This document shows, one piece after another, positions 1-8,561 of a stretch of DNA of 64,000 nt (positions are counted from its first letter, which is position 1; each line of letters begins with the position of its first letter). Location of the stretch: positions 1,115,347-1,179,346 of the forward strand of contig NZ_STFF01000001.1 of NCBI RefSeq assembly GCF_004834005.1, given 5' to 3'. The notes beneath the pieces were generated by a model. It had not been told where the DNA came from. It was given only the letters and a program-made list of their open reading frames with translations, and ran no database searches. The stretch is from Niastella caeni (GTDB taxonomy: Bacteria; Bacteroidota; Bacteroidia; Chitinophagales; Chitinophagaceae). A program made the position numbers and the translations under genes.

Positions 1-591
1 CCGCGTATTGGGCACTTTAAAAGTTAAACTGGAAGTGGTCATTTGCACGCCCTTTACATTCTCCAGCGCATCGTAGAAGTTAGGCGCCGGGGTTTCGCGG
101 ATCGCCCGGATATCGAGCTTTTCAATCGCAACCGGCGATTTGAGGATGTTTTCAGGTACGCGGGATGCAGTTACAACTACTTCATTACCCAATACCGTTT
201 GCGTTACCATGGCCACCTGTAATTTGGAGCCCAGGCTTTTTATTTCCAGCTCCCGTGGTTGAAAACCTACGGATGTAAAAACAAGTGTAAAAGGCAATTT
301 TTGTTTTGTACGAAGTATAAAGCCGCCGGTATTGTCGGTAATAGTTCCGGTTACCGAACCTTTTATCTGCACACTTACATCGGGCAAAGGTTCATTCTTT
401 TCATGGTTGATCACCGTGCCGGATATTTCAATAAGGGCCACAGTTTGAGAAAAAGCAGTTGAGCTTACAAAGAGTGCCAGCGATGCTAAAACGACCAATT
501 TCAATTTTTGAACCCGGTTATCCTGTGCAAAAAGGCCTTTGTACAAAGTTTTGGGTGCAAGCATCCAGGCTGATGGATTTGCAGATTTCAT
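1..591 (-). CDS. TonB-dependent receptor, N-terminal part (runs off the left edge)
   Basis: Reading leftward from an ATG at 591 gives 197 codons without a stop. The protein has a long N-terminal stretch, then a hydrophobic signal segment (about residues 31-48, ending in AFSQT). A carboxypeptidase-regulatory-like beta domain follows (about 52-120, with the GTVIN and GGFIL type pattern), then a TonB-box/plug start around NEVVVTASRVPE and the FYDALENVKGVQ plug signature. The family forms outer-membrane beta barrels that import substrates using TonB energy. The substrate is not visible. The gene lies 240 bp beyond the sulfur operon in the same direction, and two copies of the dyad also found at the sulfur promoter lie in its 5' region, so a sulfur-containing substrate is a reasonable inference. 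Confidence 0.9.
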   Translation of the reverse strand, partial: MKSANPSAWMLAPKTLYKGLFAQDNRVQKLKLVVLASLALFVSSTAFSQTVALIEISGTVINHEKNEPLPDVSVQIKGSVTGTITDNTGGFILRTKQKLPFTLVFTSVGFQPRELEIKSLGSKLQVAMVTQTVLGNEVVVTASRVPENILKSPVAIEKLDIRAIRETPAPNFYDALENVKGVQMTTSSLTFKVPNTR

Positions 592-615
592 TTCGTTGAT
601 TTTTGCTTATACAAT

Positions 616-636
616 AGCCTATTAATTCAATAGACT
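616..636. promoter_or_regulatory. 21-bp dyad, copy A (candidate operator)
   Basis: AGCCTATT-N5-AATAGACT: two 8-bp arms that are complementary except for one base. It lies 25 bp upstream of the TonB receptor start, on the start-codon side of the leader terminator at 647-675. The same dyad occurs at 765-785 and, more degenerate, at the sulfur-operon promoter. I infer a repressor or activator binding site; the protein is unknown. Confidence 0.6.
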
Positions 637-646
637 AAAATGTTGT

Positions 647-675
647 AAAAAAACCCGGTTAGTAACTGTACCGGG
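647..675 (-). terminator. Intrinsic terminator in the TonB receptor leader
   Basis: On the minus strand, CCCGGT (675-670) pairs perfectly with ACCGGG (659-654) around a 10-nt loop and is followed by seven T. It sits between the dyad at 765-785 and the receptor start, so it is either an attenuator of the receptor mRNA or a back-up terminator for the sulfur operon. Confidence 0.7.
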
Positions 676-720
676 GAAGGGCGCTAAATATGTCTACAAT
701 TCTTATATACTAAAAGAACC

Positions 721-749
721 ATTAAAAATCCTGGTTGCTATTCCAGGAT
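721..749 (-). terminator. Second hairpin with T-run in the TonB receptor leader
   Basis: On the minus strand, ATCCTGG (749-743) and CCAGGAT (734-728) form a perfect 7-bp stem with an 8-nt loop, followed by TTTTAAT. It begins about 10 nt after the -7-like element at 758-765. It is one of three consecutive hairpins between the sulfur operon and the receptor gene. Confidence 0.6.
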
Positions 750-757
750 CTGAATTG

Positions 758-765
758 CGAATATA
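758..765 (-). promoter_or_regulatory. Possible -7 promoter element for the TonB receptor
   Basis: TATATTCG on the minus strand matches the Bacteroidota -7 consensus TAnnTTTG at 5 of the 6 fixed bases, and abuts the dyad at 765-785. No clear -33 element is seen, so support is modest. Confidence 0.35.
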
Positions 766-785
766 GTCCATTATTTTAATAGACT
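765..785. promoter_or_regulatory. 21-bp dyad, copy B (candidate operator)
   Basis: AGTCCATT-N5-AATAGACT, two 8-bp arms complementary at 7 of 8 positions, spaced exactly like copy A. It covers the spacer just upstream of the -7-like element at 758-765, a position suited to control of transcription. Confidence 0.6.
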
Positions 786-802
786 AATACATTATTTTAA
801 AT

Positions 803-825
803 CCCGGTCACTTTTCAGTGCCGGG
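803..825 (-). terminator. Terminator of the sulfur assimilation operon
   Basis: Minus-strand stem CCCGG-CACT / AGTG-A-CCGGG with a short GAAA-type loop and an A/T-rich tail, starting 8 nt after the stop codon of the siroheme synthase/TSUP fusion. Confidence 0.65.
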
Positions 826-832
826 AATACTA

Positions 833-2362
833 TTAAAAGATCTTTACAATAATTTTCAGGCTCCAGAATATTACCAGTATACCCAATAAGATCAGAGAGG
901 TTTTACGAGGTAATTTACCGGCCAGTTTCGCCGCCAATGGGGCTGCCAGTAAACCGCCTATAACCAGGGCCACGATCACCTGCCAGTGCGTAACACCCAG
1001 CATGGTAAAAAAAGTAAAGGCGCTTGCCAGTGTAACAAAAAACTCTGTAAGGCTCACCGATCCTATCACAAACCGCGGGCTACGGCCTTTGGTAATTAAC
1101 GTAGTGGTTACTATAGGGCCCCAGCCACCGCCGCCAAATGAATCGAGGAAACCGCCAAAACCGGCCAGCCAGCCATAATGCTTGAACTTCTTTTTTTTCT
1201 GCTCGCTTTTAAAGGCATTCCAAAGTATACGAAGGCCCAGCAACATGGTGTAGCTGGCAATAATTGGCCGTAAATACGGGGTATGCGTATCGCCATATTT
1301 TGAAAGCAGTATGGCTCCCAATATAGCGCCCAATACGCCCGGTATAACCAGTGCCTTGAATAGTTTCTTATTTACGTTGCCGAATTTATAGTGGCTGTAT
1401 CCCGAAGCGCCGCTGGCGAACATTTCTGCCGTATGTATACTACCGCTCATCGCCGCCGGACTCACCCCTGCCGTTAATAAAATGGTTGCGCTGGTAACAC
1501 CATAGCCCATCCCCAATGCACCGTCTACCAACTGTGCCAGGAAACCGGCCAGCAGCATCCAGTGAAAGTTCTTATCCAGGTGCTGGTACCATCTTACCGT
1601 ATCATCGGCTATTCGCTGAAACGGTAAGTATGAAAATATAAAGTGACCTACAAGCATCAGGGCAAATGCGATCAGGGAATACGTAGCAATTTTGCGCCAG
1701 CGTTTTTCCCTTTCTACATTATCCTTTTCAACGAGTATGCGGGTGATCTCGTTCAGCCGTTTTACTTTGTATTCAAAATTGCCATTCAGTTTATTTCTAA
1801 CTGCATGCAGGTTATTGATCATGTCGTCCAGCTCAGCCGGTAAGGCATGATTCAATACTTCTTTTATACGTTTGGCAGCAGTAGGTGATTTACCATTGGT
1901 TGAAATGGCAATCTTCAGGTTGCCTTTCTGCACAACAGAGCTCAGGTAAAAATCGCATTGCTCCGGCGTATCCGCTACGTTCACCAGGATCTTTTTCTCT
2001 TTGGCAGCCGCGCGAATAGTAAGGCTCGATTCTTTTTCGTTTACAGCAATTACAACCAGGTCTTTATTTTCAAGATCGGCTTCTATAAACGCCCGCTCAT
2101 GCAACGTAACGTTGGGATGGTGTTTTGCCAGCTTACGTACTTCATCGGAAATATGGATAGCGACAACAGTGACCGGTGCTGCAGGTGAATTACCCAGCAA
2201 CGCTGATAATTTTTCTGCGCCTACCTTTCCGCCTCCTACCAGCAATACTTTCAGTTCTTCCAGCTTTAAAAAAACAGGAAATAAAAGATTGCCCTGATCG
2301 CCGGAAGCGCCAGTTGTTTGTTTTACCGGTATCTTTTGATCTGTTGACATGCTTGTCAGCAT
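833..2362 (-). CDS. Fusion: siroheme synthase N-domain (precorrin-2 dehydrogenase/ferrochelatase) + TSUP permease
   Basis: The protein has 509 residues in two recognisable parts. Residues about 27-215 match the CysG N-terminal/Met8p fold: NAD loop GGGKVG at 43-48, NVAD with the conserved Asp131, and NGKSPTAAKRIKE. This part oxidises precorrin-2 and inserts iron to make siroheme. Residues about 226-509 are a TauE/SafE (TSUP) membrane permease with about eight hydrophobic segments and the motifs QLVDGALGMGYG (about 277-288) and DSFGGGGWGP (407-416). TSUP proteins carry sulfite, sulfate or organosulfonates. The gene is last in the sulfur operon, starting 3 bp after the cysI stop. No other sulfate transporter is in the operon, so the TSUP half may supply or export the oxyanion. 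An alternative start is Met5. Confidence 0.9.
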   Translation of the reverse strand: MLTSMSTDQKIPVKQTTGASGDQGNLLFPVFLKLEELKVLLVGGGKVGAEKLSALLGNSPAAPVTVVAIHISDEVRKLAKHHPNVTLHERAFIEADLENKDLVVIAVNEKESSLTIRAAAKEKKILVNVADTPEQCDFYLSSVVQKGNLKIAISTNGKSPTAAKRIKEVLNHALPAELDDMINNLHAVRNKLNGNFEYKVKRLNEITRILVEKDNVEREKRWRKIATYSLIAFALMLVGHFIFSYLPFQRIADDTVRWYQHLDKNFHWMLLAGFLAQLVDGALGMGYGVTSATILLTAGVSPAAMSGSIHTAEMFASGASGYSHYKFGNVNKKLFKALVIPGVLGAILGAILLSKYGDTHTPYLRPIIASYTMLLGLRILWNAFKSEQKKKKFKHYGWLAGFGGFLDSFGGGGWGPIVTTTLITKGRSPRFVIGSVSLTEFFVTLASAFTFFTMLGVTHWQVIVALVIGGLLAAPLAAKLAGKLPRKTSLILLGILVIFWSLKIIVKIF

Positions 2363-2365
2363 TTT

Positions 2366-4051
2366 TTAAAACGTTACCAACTTTTCCCGAACTGCAAAAT
2401 CACCAAATGTTTCGCCTGAATTCCTGTTCTTGCTATATCTTTCAAACAGTTCATCCAGCTCTTTCAAAATTGCAGGCTCGTCGATATTTTCTTTATACTT
2501 TTTATTTAAACGGAAACCTTCGCGGTCGCCACCCAAATGCAAATTATAACGTCCATACGCAGTGCCTATAAAACCGATCTCCGCTGCATACGGCCTTCCG
2601 CAACCATTGGGACAACCGGTCATACGCATTGAAATTTCCTCATCCTGCAGGCCATACTTTGCCAATATTGGCTCAACTTTAGTGATGAGCGATGGCAGAT
2701 AACGTTGTGCTTCGGCCAACGCCAGCGAACAGGTGTTGAAGGCTACGCAGGCTATGGCGCTTTTACGCATGGCGCCCGCATTGTCAGTATGTGCAATAAT
2801 ACCAAAATCGTTCAATATCTTTTCTATCGCTTTTTTGTCTTTCTGCGCAATGTCGCTGATGATAAGGCCCTGATTACTGGTAAACCTGAAATTGGCTTTA
2901 CCGGTTTTTGCCACTTCGAGCAAGGCTGTTTTTAAAGCCACCTTTTCATCGGCTATACGGCCATTTTCAATAAATACGGTATAATACCATTTGCCTTCGT
3001 GGTTCTTATGCCAGCCATAATCATCCTTTCTGCTGGTGAAGGTATATGGTTTTGGCTCTTCGAGTTTGAAACCACAACGTTTTTCCAGTTCTGCCTTGAA
3101 TGCTTCCACTCCCATTTTGTCGATGGTATATTTCAGCCTCGATAGCTTACGATCGCTGCGATTACCATAGTCGCGCTGAACGGTAATTACTTCCAGTACC
3201 GCTTTCAGCGTTTGTTCTTCGCCGCGTACAAAACCGAGCATAGATGCCAGGCGTGGATAAGTGGCAGCGTTACCATGCGTAGTGCCCAGGCCGCCACCCG
3301 CAGCAATATTAAACCCTATCAGTTTGTTATTTTCAACAATGGCAATAAGACCCAGGTCATTGGTAAATACATCCACGTCGTTGTTTGGCGGAATAGCTAT
3401 ACCTATTTTGAACTTACGGGGCAGATAGCGGTCCTGGTATAAAGGATCTTTTTCTACTTCTTCTTTTTCCTTCGGGTCAAGCAGGGGCTTTTCATCGAGC
3501 CATATTTCATAATAGGCTTTTGTTTTGGGCAAACCCAGCTTGCTTATTTTTGCCGCATAAGAGAATATTTCTTCATGTATTGGCGAGAATTTGGGATGTG
3601 AAGCACAAGCCACATTACGGTTCACATCGCCACAGGCTGAAATAGAATCAATGAGTATGGTGTTGAAAGCCTTAATAGTTGGCTTTACATGCGATTTTAA
3701 AATGCCATGCAACTGAATGGTTTGGCGGGTGGTGATCTTAATAACCCCAGTTGAATGTTCACCGGCAATATTATGCAGGCCCACGTATTGTTCACCGGTC
3801 ATAAAACCACCGGGCAAACGTAAACGGAGCATATATGAATACAGCCATTCCAGCTTTTTAGCGCTACGCTCTTCGCGGCGGTCCCGATCGTCCTGCTGGT
3901 ACATGCCATGAAACTTAACCAGCGCCTGGTCATCTTCACGTATGGCACCTGTTAACTCGTCGTGCAGGCTCTCTTTTAATGTACCCCGCAAGCCGTCGCT
4001 GGCCATTTTTATTCTCTCGGTAGAAGACAAATTATTTTGATTCGTGCTCAT
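2366..4051 (-). CDS. cysI: Assimilatory sulfite reductase, hemoprotein subunit
   Basis: The protein reduces sulfite to sulfide with six electrons delivered by CysJ. Counting from the upstream in-frame ATG at 4060, the four cysteines that bind the coupled siroheme/4Fe-4S centre are visible: C438 and C444 in ACVAFNTC, and C483 and C487 in TGCPNGCGRP. The ferredoxin-like repeats and the RLPGGFMTGEQ and TTRQTIQLHG siroheme-pocket signatures are also present. Length is typical of CysI. I prefer the MSTN start at 4051 because the same 30-nt initiation context precedes cysE. It lies 43 bp downstream of cysJ and is followed at once by the siroheme-making fusion, consistent with cofactor supply from the same mRNA. 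Confidence 0.95.
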   Translation of the reverse strand: MSTNQNNLSSTERIKMASDGLRGTLKESLHDELTGAIREDDQALVKFHGMYQQDDRDRREERSAKKLEWLYSYMLRLRLPGGFMTGEQYVGLHNIAGEHSTGVIKITTRQTIQLHGILKSHVKPTIKAFNTILIDSISACGDVNRNVACASHPKFSPIHEEIFSYAAKISKLGLPKTKAYYEIWLDEKPLLDPKEKEEVEKDPLYQDRYLPRKFKIGIAIPPNNDVDVFTNDLGLIAIVENNKLIGFNIAAGGGLGTTHGNAATYPRLASMLGFVRGEEQTLKAVLEVITVQRDYGNRSDRKLSRLKYTIDKMGVEAFKAELEKRCGFKLEEPKPYTFTSRKDDYGWHKNHEGKWYYTVFIENGRIADEKVALKTALLEVAKTGKANFRFTSNQGLIISDIAQKDKKAIEKILNDFGIIAHTDNAGAMRKSAIACVAFNTCSLALAEAQRYLPSLITKVEPILAKYGLQDEEISMRMTGCPNGCGRPYAAEIGFIGTAYGRYNLHLGGDREGFRLNKKYKENIDEPAILKELDELFERYSKNRNSGETFGDFAVREKLVTF

Positions 4052-4094
4052 AATTTTCAATGTTCAATGTGGAAAAAATGTAAACTCACTTTTA

Positions 4095-5843
4095 CTAATA
4101 CACGTCTTTCAGGAACCGGCCTTCTTCTTTCAGGTTAATTAAAAATTCAATAGCCTGCGCGCTTGATTTGTTACCAAAACGCTCAATGATCTGCAGAAGG
4201 GTGTTCTCCACATCTACACTCATTGGTTCCTTGGCACCGCATATATATACATAAGCGCCATTTTGCAACCACTCATACAGCTCCCTGGCATGTTGCAACA
4301 TTTTGTGCTGTACATATATTTTAGTTGCCTGATCTCTTGAAAAGGCTACGTTCATTTTTGTGAGTACACCGGTTTGCATCCAGTTCTGCAATTCCGTTTG
4401 ATACAGGAAATCGGTTGTGAAATGCTGGTCACCAAAGAACAGCCAGTTGCGACCGGTAGCACCCGCGGCATCCCGCTCAGCCACAAACGACCTGAATGGA
4501 GCAATACCGGTTCCGGGTCCGATCATGATCACATCTTTATCGGGCGCCGGCAACCTGAACTGGTTGTTTTTGTGCACATAAAATTCCAGGGTGCTGTCAA
4601 CCGGCAATTCTGCCAGGTAATTAGAGCACAAGCCATGTTTTACTTCCCCGTTCACTTTAAAATTATCGCGGGCGATGGTAACATGCACTTCACCACTATG
4701 CGCCTGGGGTGAAGAAGAAATGGAATACAGGCGCGGTGTGATCGGTTCTAAGATGCCAATCACTTCTTCAAACTGTGAAGCATTATTCACCGGGTATATT
4801 TTCAACAAGTCGAGCAGGCTGATCTTTGTTTCAGGAATATCCTGTTTAACAATAGCAGCATATTGCTTTACTACACGTTCCGGCAAATAAGCGATGTTCA
4901 GTTTCTTTTTCAACAGTTCTAAAACCGTATGCGACTCATTGCGGAAAGGCACTGTTTTCTTCGCATCAATACCGGTCAATGCAATGATCGCATCTATAAT
5001 AGCTGGCGCATTCTCAGGAACAATCCCGATTGAATCACCGGGTTGATATTCCAGCTCATCCGCTGTTATTTCAATATGGTGTGTTTGTTTGTTAGAACCC
5101 CTGTCGTTCAGATTAATATTGGTAATGATGTTACCGGTATATGTTTTTTTACCGGCAGGCTTCTTAGCCACCACGGTAGCGCCCACTGATGCGCTGCCAT
5201 TGCTGCTGGTGGTTGTGGTGAGCGAATGTAATACCTGGGAAAACCAGCCTTCTGCATCGCCCTGGTAATCGGTATCGCATTTTATTAATGGTGCGATCCT
5301 TTCCCCGCCCAGCTTTTGCAATTGCTGATCTACATCTTCGCCGGCCTTGCAAAACAAGGGATACGAAGTATCGCCCAACGCCAGTACGCCAAACTTTAAT
5401 TGATTCAACTTAAATCCATTCTGATGAATATGGTCGTAAAACTTCTTTGCGGTAGCAGGTGGTTCACCTTCGCCCTGTGTGCTGATGATCGTAAAGAAAT
5501 ATTCTTCTTTCGACAGATCATTCAGCCGGTATTGATCGAGGCTTACCACTTTGGCATTGATACCGCTCTTCTTTGCTTTAGCAGCCAGGTCGGTTGCCAG
5601 CTTTTTAGAGTTGCCGGTTTCAGTGCCATAAGCAATAGTAATTTTGGATACGGCTGGCTTATCGGAAGCAGGTGCAGCAACTGGTGCAGACGCAGTTGCA
5701 GGTACTGAAGCTGAAGCCAGCGCGGGTTGTTCGTGGCAATTCATTAACACCCCGGCCAGGAATCCATTCATCCAAACCAGTTCTTCTTTGGTTGAAGACC
5801 TTACTAAATCCTGTAACAATTTCAATTTATGCTCTGCTAACAT
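4095..5843 (-). CDS. cysJ: Sulfite reductase flavoprotein (NADPH, FMN/FAD)
   Basis: This 582-residue diflavin reductase passes NADPH electrons to CysI. Order of parts: a short helical N-terminal region (1-35), an Ala/Pro/Ser-rich linker (38-63), a flavodoxin domain (about 68-205, FMN loop GTETGNS 73-79, STQGEGEPP), a Thr/Ser linker (209-233), an FAD domain with RLYS (371-374), and an NADPH domain with GPGTGIAPF (442-450), ending in the typical C-terminal aromatic (DVY). The start overlaps the end of the cobA-type gene by 17 bp, implying translational coupling. Confidence 0.95.
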   Translation of the reverse strand: MLAEHKLKLLQDLVRSSTKEELVWMNGFLAGVLMNCHEQPALASASVPATASAPVAAPASDKPAVSKITIAYGTETGNSKKLATDLAAKAKKSGINAKVVSLDQYRLNDLSKEEYFFTIISTQGEGEPPATAKKFYDHIHQNGFKLNQLKFGVLALGDTSYPLFCKAGEDVDQQLQKLGGERIAPLIKCDTDYQGDAEGWFSQVLHSLTTTTSSNGSASVGATVVAKKPAGKKTYTGNIITNINLNDRGSNKQTHHIEITADELEYQPGDSIGIVPENAPAIIDAIIALTGIDAKKTVPFRNESHTVLELLKKKLNIAYLPERVVKQYAAIVKQDIPETKISLLDLLKIYPVNNASQFEEVIGILEPITPRLYSISSSPQAHSGEVHVTIARDNFKVNGEVKHGLCSNYLAELPVDSTLEFYVHKNNQFRLPAPDKDVIMIGPGTGIAPFRSFVAERDAAGATGRNWLFFGDQHFTTDFLYQTELQNWMQTGVLTKMNVAFSRDQATKIYVQHKMLQHARELYEWLQNGAYVYICGAKEPMSVDVENTLLQIIERFGNKSSAQAIEFLINLKEEGRFLKDVY

Positions 5844-6690
5844 GTTTATTTACTTTTTCCGCGTTTTCAGAATCGGATGTTGTTGTAATCAGTTTGGCTA
5901 GTGGTTTAAAATAATGCTCGGCACTATTGCTGTTTTCAATCCATTTGAATTGCTCGTGCAAAGCCACCACTTTTCCTATGATCACCAGCGAAGGAGAAAC
6001 AAATGTTTTTCCCCGCAATTGTTCATCGTATTTATATATATTGGTAACATGTACGTTTTGCAAAGGCGTAGTAGCCTGTTCAATCACTGCCAGCAACTTA
6101 TCGTCGCCAATGTTATGTTGAACCAGGTTGTTCACTACATGATCCAGTGTTTCAGATGACATATAAAACACCAGCGTATCATTCGTTTGCGCCAGTTCTT
6201 TCCAGTAAGCTTCGGTAACTACATCCAGTTTATAACTGGTTAAGAAACGAACGGCTGTAGTATATCCTCTGGCTGTTAATGGAATGCCTGCATACGCAGC
6301 CGCACCGAGTGCTGCCGTTACACCGGGCACAATTTCATACGGTATGTTGTTTTGTACCAGGGTTTGCAACTCATCGAGGATGTTCGAGAACATAGATGCA
6401 TCGCCCCCTTTCAACCGTACTACCAGTTTACCCTGCAAAGCATAGTGCACCATCAGTTCATTAATGGTATACTGAGGTGTGGAGGAACCGCGGCTGCACT
6501 GCTTTCCTACATATACGATCTCCGCGTTGCCGTTCACATACTCCTGCAAAATCACCTCACTTACCAGGCGATCGGCCAACACCACTTCAGCCTGCTGCAG
6601 GTAACGCACCGTTTTTACCGTTACCAGTTCCGGGTCACCGGGACCAGCAGCAGCCAGTATTACTTTACCATATGTTGGGTTCGTTTGCAT
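5827..6690 (-). CDS. cobA: Uroporphyrinogen-III C-methyltransferase (SUMT)
   Basis: This methyltransferase adds two methyl groups from SAM to uroporphyrinogen III to give precorrin-2, the substrate of the siroheme synthase domain at the operon end. Family signatures seen: GPGDPELVTVK (16-26), the second motif VVRLKGGDASMF, and the region VPGVTAALGAAAYAGIPLTARG. Length (287 aa) fits a stand-alone SUMT. The C-terminal tail of about 35 residues is rich in Thr/Ser/Glu and overlaps cysJ. Together with the fusion gene it provides the complete path from uroporphyrinogen III to siroheme within the operon. Confidence 0.93.
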   Translation of the reverse strand: MQTNPTYGKVILAAAGPGDPELVTVKTVRYLQQAEVVLADRLVSEVILQEYVNGNAEIVYVGKQCSRGSSTPQYTINELMVHYALQGKLVVRLKGGDASMFSNILDELQTLVQNNIPYEIVPGVTAALGAAAYAGIPLTARGYTTAVRFLTSYKLDVVTEAYWKELAQTNDTLVFYMSSETLDHVVNNLVQHNIGDDKLLAVIEQATTPLQNVHVTNIYKYDEQLRGKTFVSPSLVIIGKVVALHEQFKWIENSNSAEHYFKPLAKLITTTSDSENAEKVNKHVSRA

Positions 6691-6702
6691 GTACCTGTTT
6701 AC

Positions 6703-7677
6703 TTATTTATACAAACCGTCAATTGACAAATAGCGTTCACCGGTATCGTAATTGAATGTCAGTACCCGGGCGCCTTTAGGGATCTCGGCCAATTTTTTAG
6801 CTACTGCGGCCAATGCTGCACCGGTTGAAATACCAGCCAATATGCCTTCTTCTTTAGCCAGTCGTTGCGCAAAGTCAAATGCTTCATCTTTACCAACCTG
6901 TATTGTTCCATCGAGCAATTTTGTGTTCAGGATGGAAGGAATGAATCCGGCGCCGAGCCCTTGCAAAGGATGTGGTCCGGGAGCGCCACCGCTGATCACG
7001 GCTGACAACTCAGGCTCTACAGCATATACTTTCAGGTTAGGGAATTTTTCTTTCAACACTTCTGCAACACCAGTGATATGTCCACCAGTTCCCACACCGG
7101 TGATCAGATAATCGATTCCATCAGGGAAGCTTGCTAAAATTTCCTGCGCTGTGGTTTCCCGATGTACTTTAACGTTGGCTGCATTATCAAACTGCTGGGG
7201 CATCCAGGAGTTAGGAGTTTGCGCAACCAGTTCCTTTGCCTTTTCAATAGCGCCCTTCATGCCTTTCTCACGCGGCGTTAATTCAAATGAAGCACCGTAC
7301 AATTCCATCAATTGTCTTCTTTCCATACTCATTGATTCGGGCATTACCAAAATCAATTTGTATCCTTTTACCGCAGCTACCATAGCCAACCCGATACCGG
7401 TGTTGCCCGAAGTAGGTTCAATGATCACACTGTTTTTATTCAGAATACCTTTTTTCTCTGCATCATCTATCATGGATAATGCAATGCGGTCTTTAATGCT
7501 ATTGCCTGGGTTGCTGCGCTCCAGTTTTATCCAAACTTCATGATTATCGCCATACAGCCTGTTTATTTTTACATGCGGTGTTTGGCCAATTGTTTCTAAA
7601 ATGTTACCGGCTCTCATTCGCTGGTTGTTTTGGTTGTCAGTAATATTATTTGTTTTGCTTGGTTGTTCTGTGATCAT
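6703..7677 (-). CDS. cysK: Cysteine synthase A (O-acetylserine sulfhydrylase)
   Basis: The enzyme combines O-acetylserine with sulfide to give cysteine. The PLP lysine is K62 in [11 protein letters not shown], the substrate loop is EPTSGNTG (87-94), and the glycine-rich phosphate cradle is GVGTGGH. Total length is 324 aa. The first 20 residues (Asn/Gln-rich) are unlike the family, so a start at Met21 ([11 protein letters not shown], 7617) is equally possible. It lies 12 bp upstream of cobA and 14 bp downstream of cysE, so the two last steps of cysteine synthesis are adjacent. Confidence 0.94.
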   Translation of the reverse strand: MITEQPSKTNNITDNQNNQRMRAGNILETIGQTPHVKINRLYGDNHEVWIKLERSNPGNSIKDRIALSMIDDAEKKGILNKNSVIIEPTSGNTGIGLAMVAAVKGYKLILVMPESMSMERRQLMELYGASFELTPREKGMKGAIEKAKELVAQTPNSWMPQQFDNAANVKVHRETTAQEILASFPDGIDYLITGVGTGGHITGVAEVLKEKFPNLKVYAVEPELSAVISGGAPGPHPLQGLGAGFIPSILNTKLLDGTIQVGKDEAFDFAQRLAKEEGILAGISTGAALAAVAKKLAEIPKGARVLTFNYDTGERYLSIDGLYK

Positions 7678-7691
7678 TGTAATAAGTTTTT

Positions 7692-8519
7692 TTATATGAC
7701 AAAGTTTAATGGCTCCGGAAATGGATTGTTATCCCGCACCTTTACTTCACTTTTATGATACACCACCGAGAATGAGGGCACGCTGTATGTAAGCCAAACA
7801 TTACCGCCTATGATACTATCTTTTCCAATTACAGTTGTGCCACCCAGTATGGTTGCGCCTGAATAAATGGTCACATTATCTTCAATGGTAGGGTGGCGTT
7901 TTGATACATTGTCCTTCGACACGTTTAAAGCGCCTAATGTTACGCCCTGGTATATTTTTACATTATTACCTATTTCAGTTGTCTCCCCTATCACAATGCC
8001 GGTACCGTGGTCAATGCAAAACGATTCGCCGATGCGTGCGCCAGGATGAATATCAACACCGGTTTTGCCATGTGCATATTCTGTAAATAATCTTGGCAAA
8101 ATTTCTACGCCTTGTTCCCATAACTGGTGCGACAAGCGATAAACAGCCGTTGCATAAAACCCGGGATAGGCCACTATCACTTCTTCTACAGAGCGTGCCG
8201 CAGGGTCAAACTGCAACAATGCATACGCATCTTTCATCAGCTTCGCATATAGGGCCGGTATAGCTGCAAAAAACGTTTCGGTAATTTTTTCTGCCTTCTC
8301 TTTCTTGTGCACCACATCATAAGCCAGGCTGGTAAGATGACTCTTCAATATTTCGAGTTCCTTTTCCAGATCGCTTACCTGGTGATGTTTTTTATTAGGC
8401 AGAAACAAAAAATTAAATGCCTGATCAATGAACTGCGCTGCTATTTCCTTATCAGGAAATGCAGTATCCACCTTTTTATGTTGTGCAAATAAATGCTGTA
8501 TAAATTCGTTCGTGCTCAT
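7692..8519 (-). CDS. cysE: Serine O-acetyltransferase
   Basis: The enzyme acetylates serine with acetyl-CoA to make O-acetylserine for CysK. An alpha-helical N-terminal half is followed by a left-handed beta-helix of hexapeptide repeats, with the conserved block [23 protein letters not shown] (read in short pieces: [20 protein letters not shown]) and GVTLGAL. The protein ends with the flexible tail PEPLNFVI, which in the family docks into the CysK active site. I prefer the MSTN start at 8519 over the upstream ATG at 8528, because the same initiation context occurs before cysI. Confidence 0.93.
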   Translation of the reverse strand: MSTNEFIQHLFAQHKKVDTAFPDKEIAAQFIDQAFNFLFLPNKKHHQVSDLEKELEILKSHLTSLAYDVVHKKEKAEKITETFFAAIPALYAKLMKDAYALLQFDPAARSVEEVIVAYPGFYATAVYRLSHQLWEQGVEILPRLFTEYAHGKTGVDIHPGARIGESFCIDHGTGIVIGETTEIGNNVKIYQGVTLGALNVSKDNVSKRHPTIEDNVTIYSGATILGGTTVIGKDSIIGGNVWLTYSVPSFSVVYHKSEVKVRDNNPFPEPLNFVI

Positions 8520-8561
8520 AATAATCAAGATTCAACGTTCAACACATTATTGACTGTTCAT

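Noticed and set aside
2001..2571. Plus-strand open frames opposite the sulfur genes
   Set aside because: They lie entirely antisense to well-recognised genes and have no family likeness or promoter; the same applies to the other antisense frames in the window.
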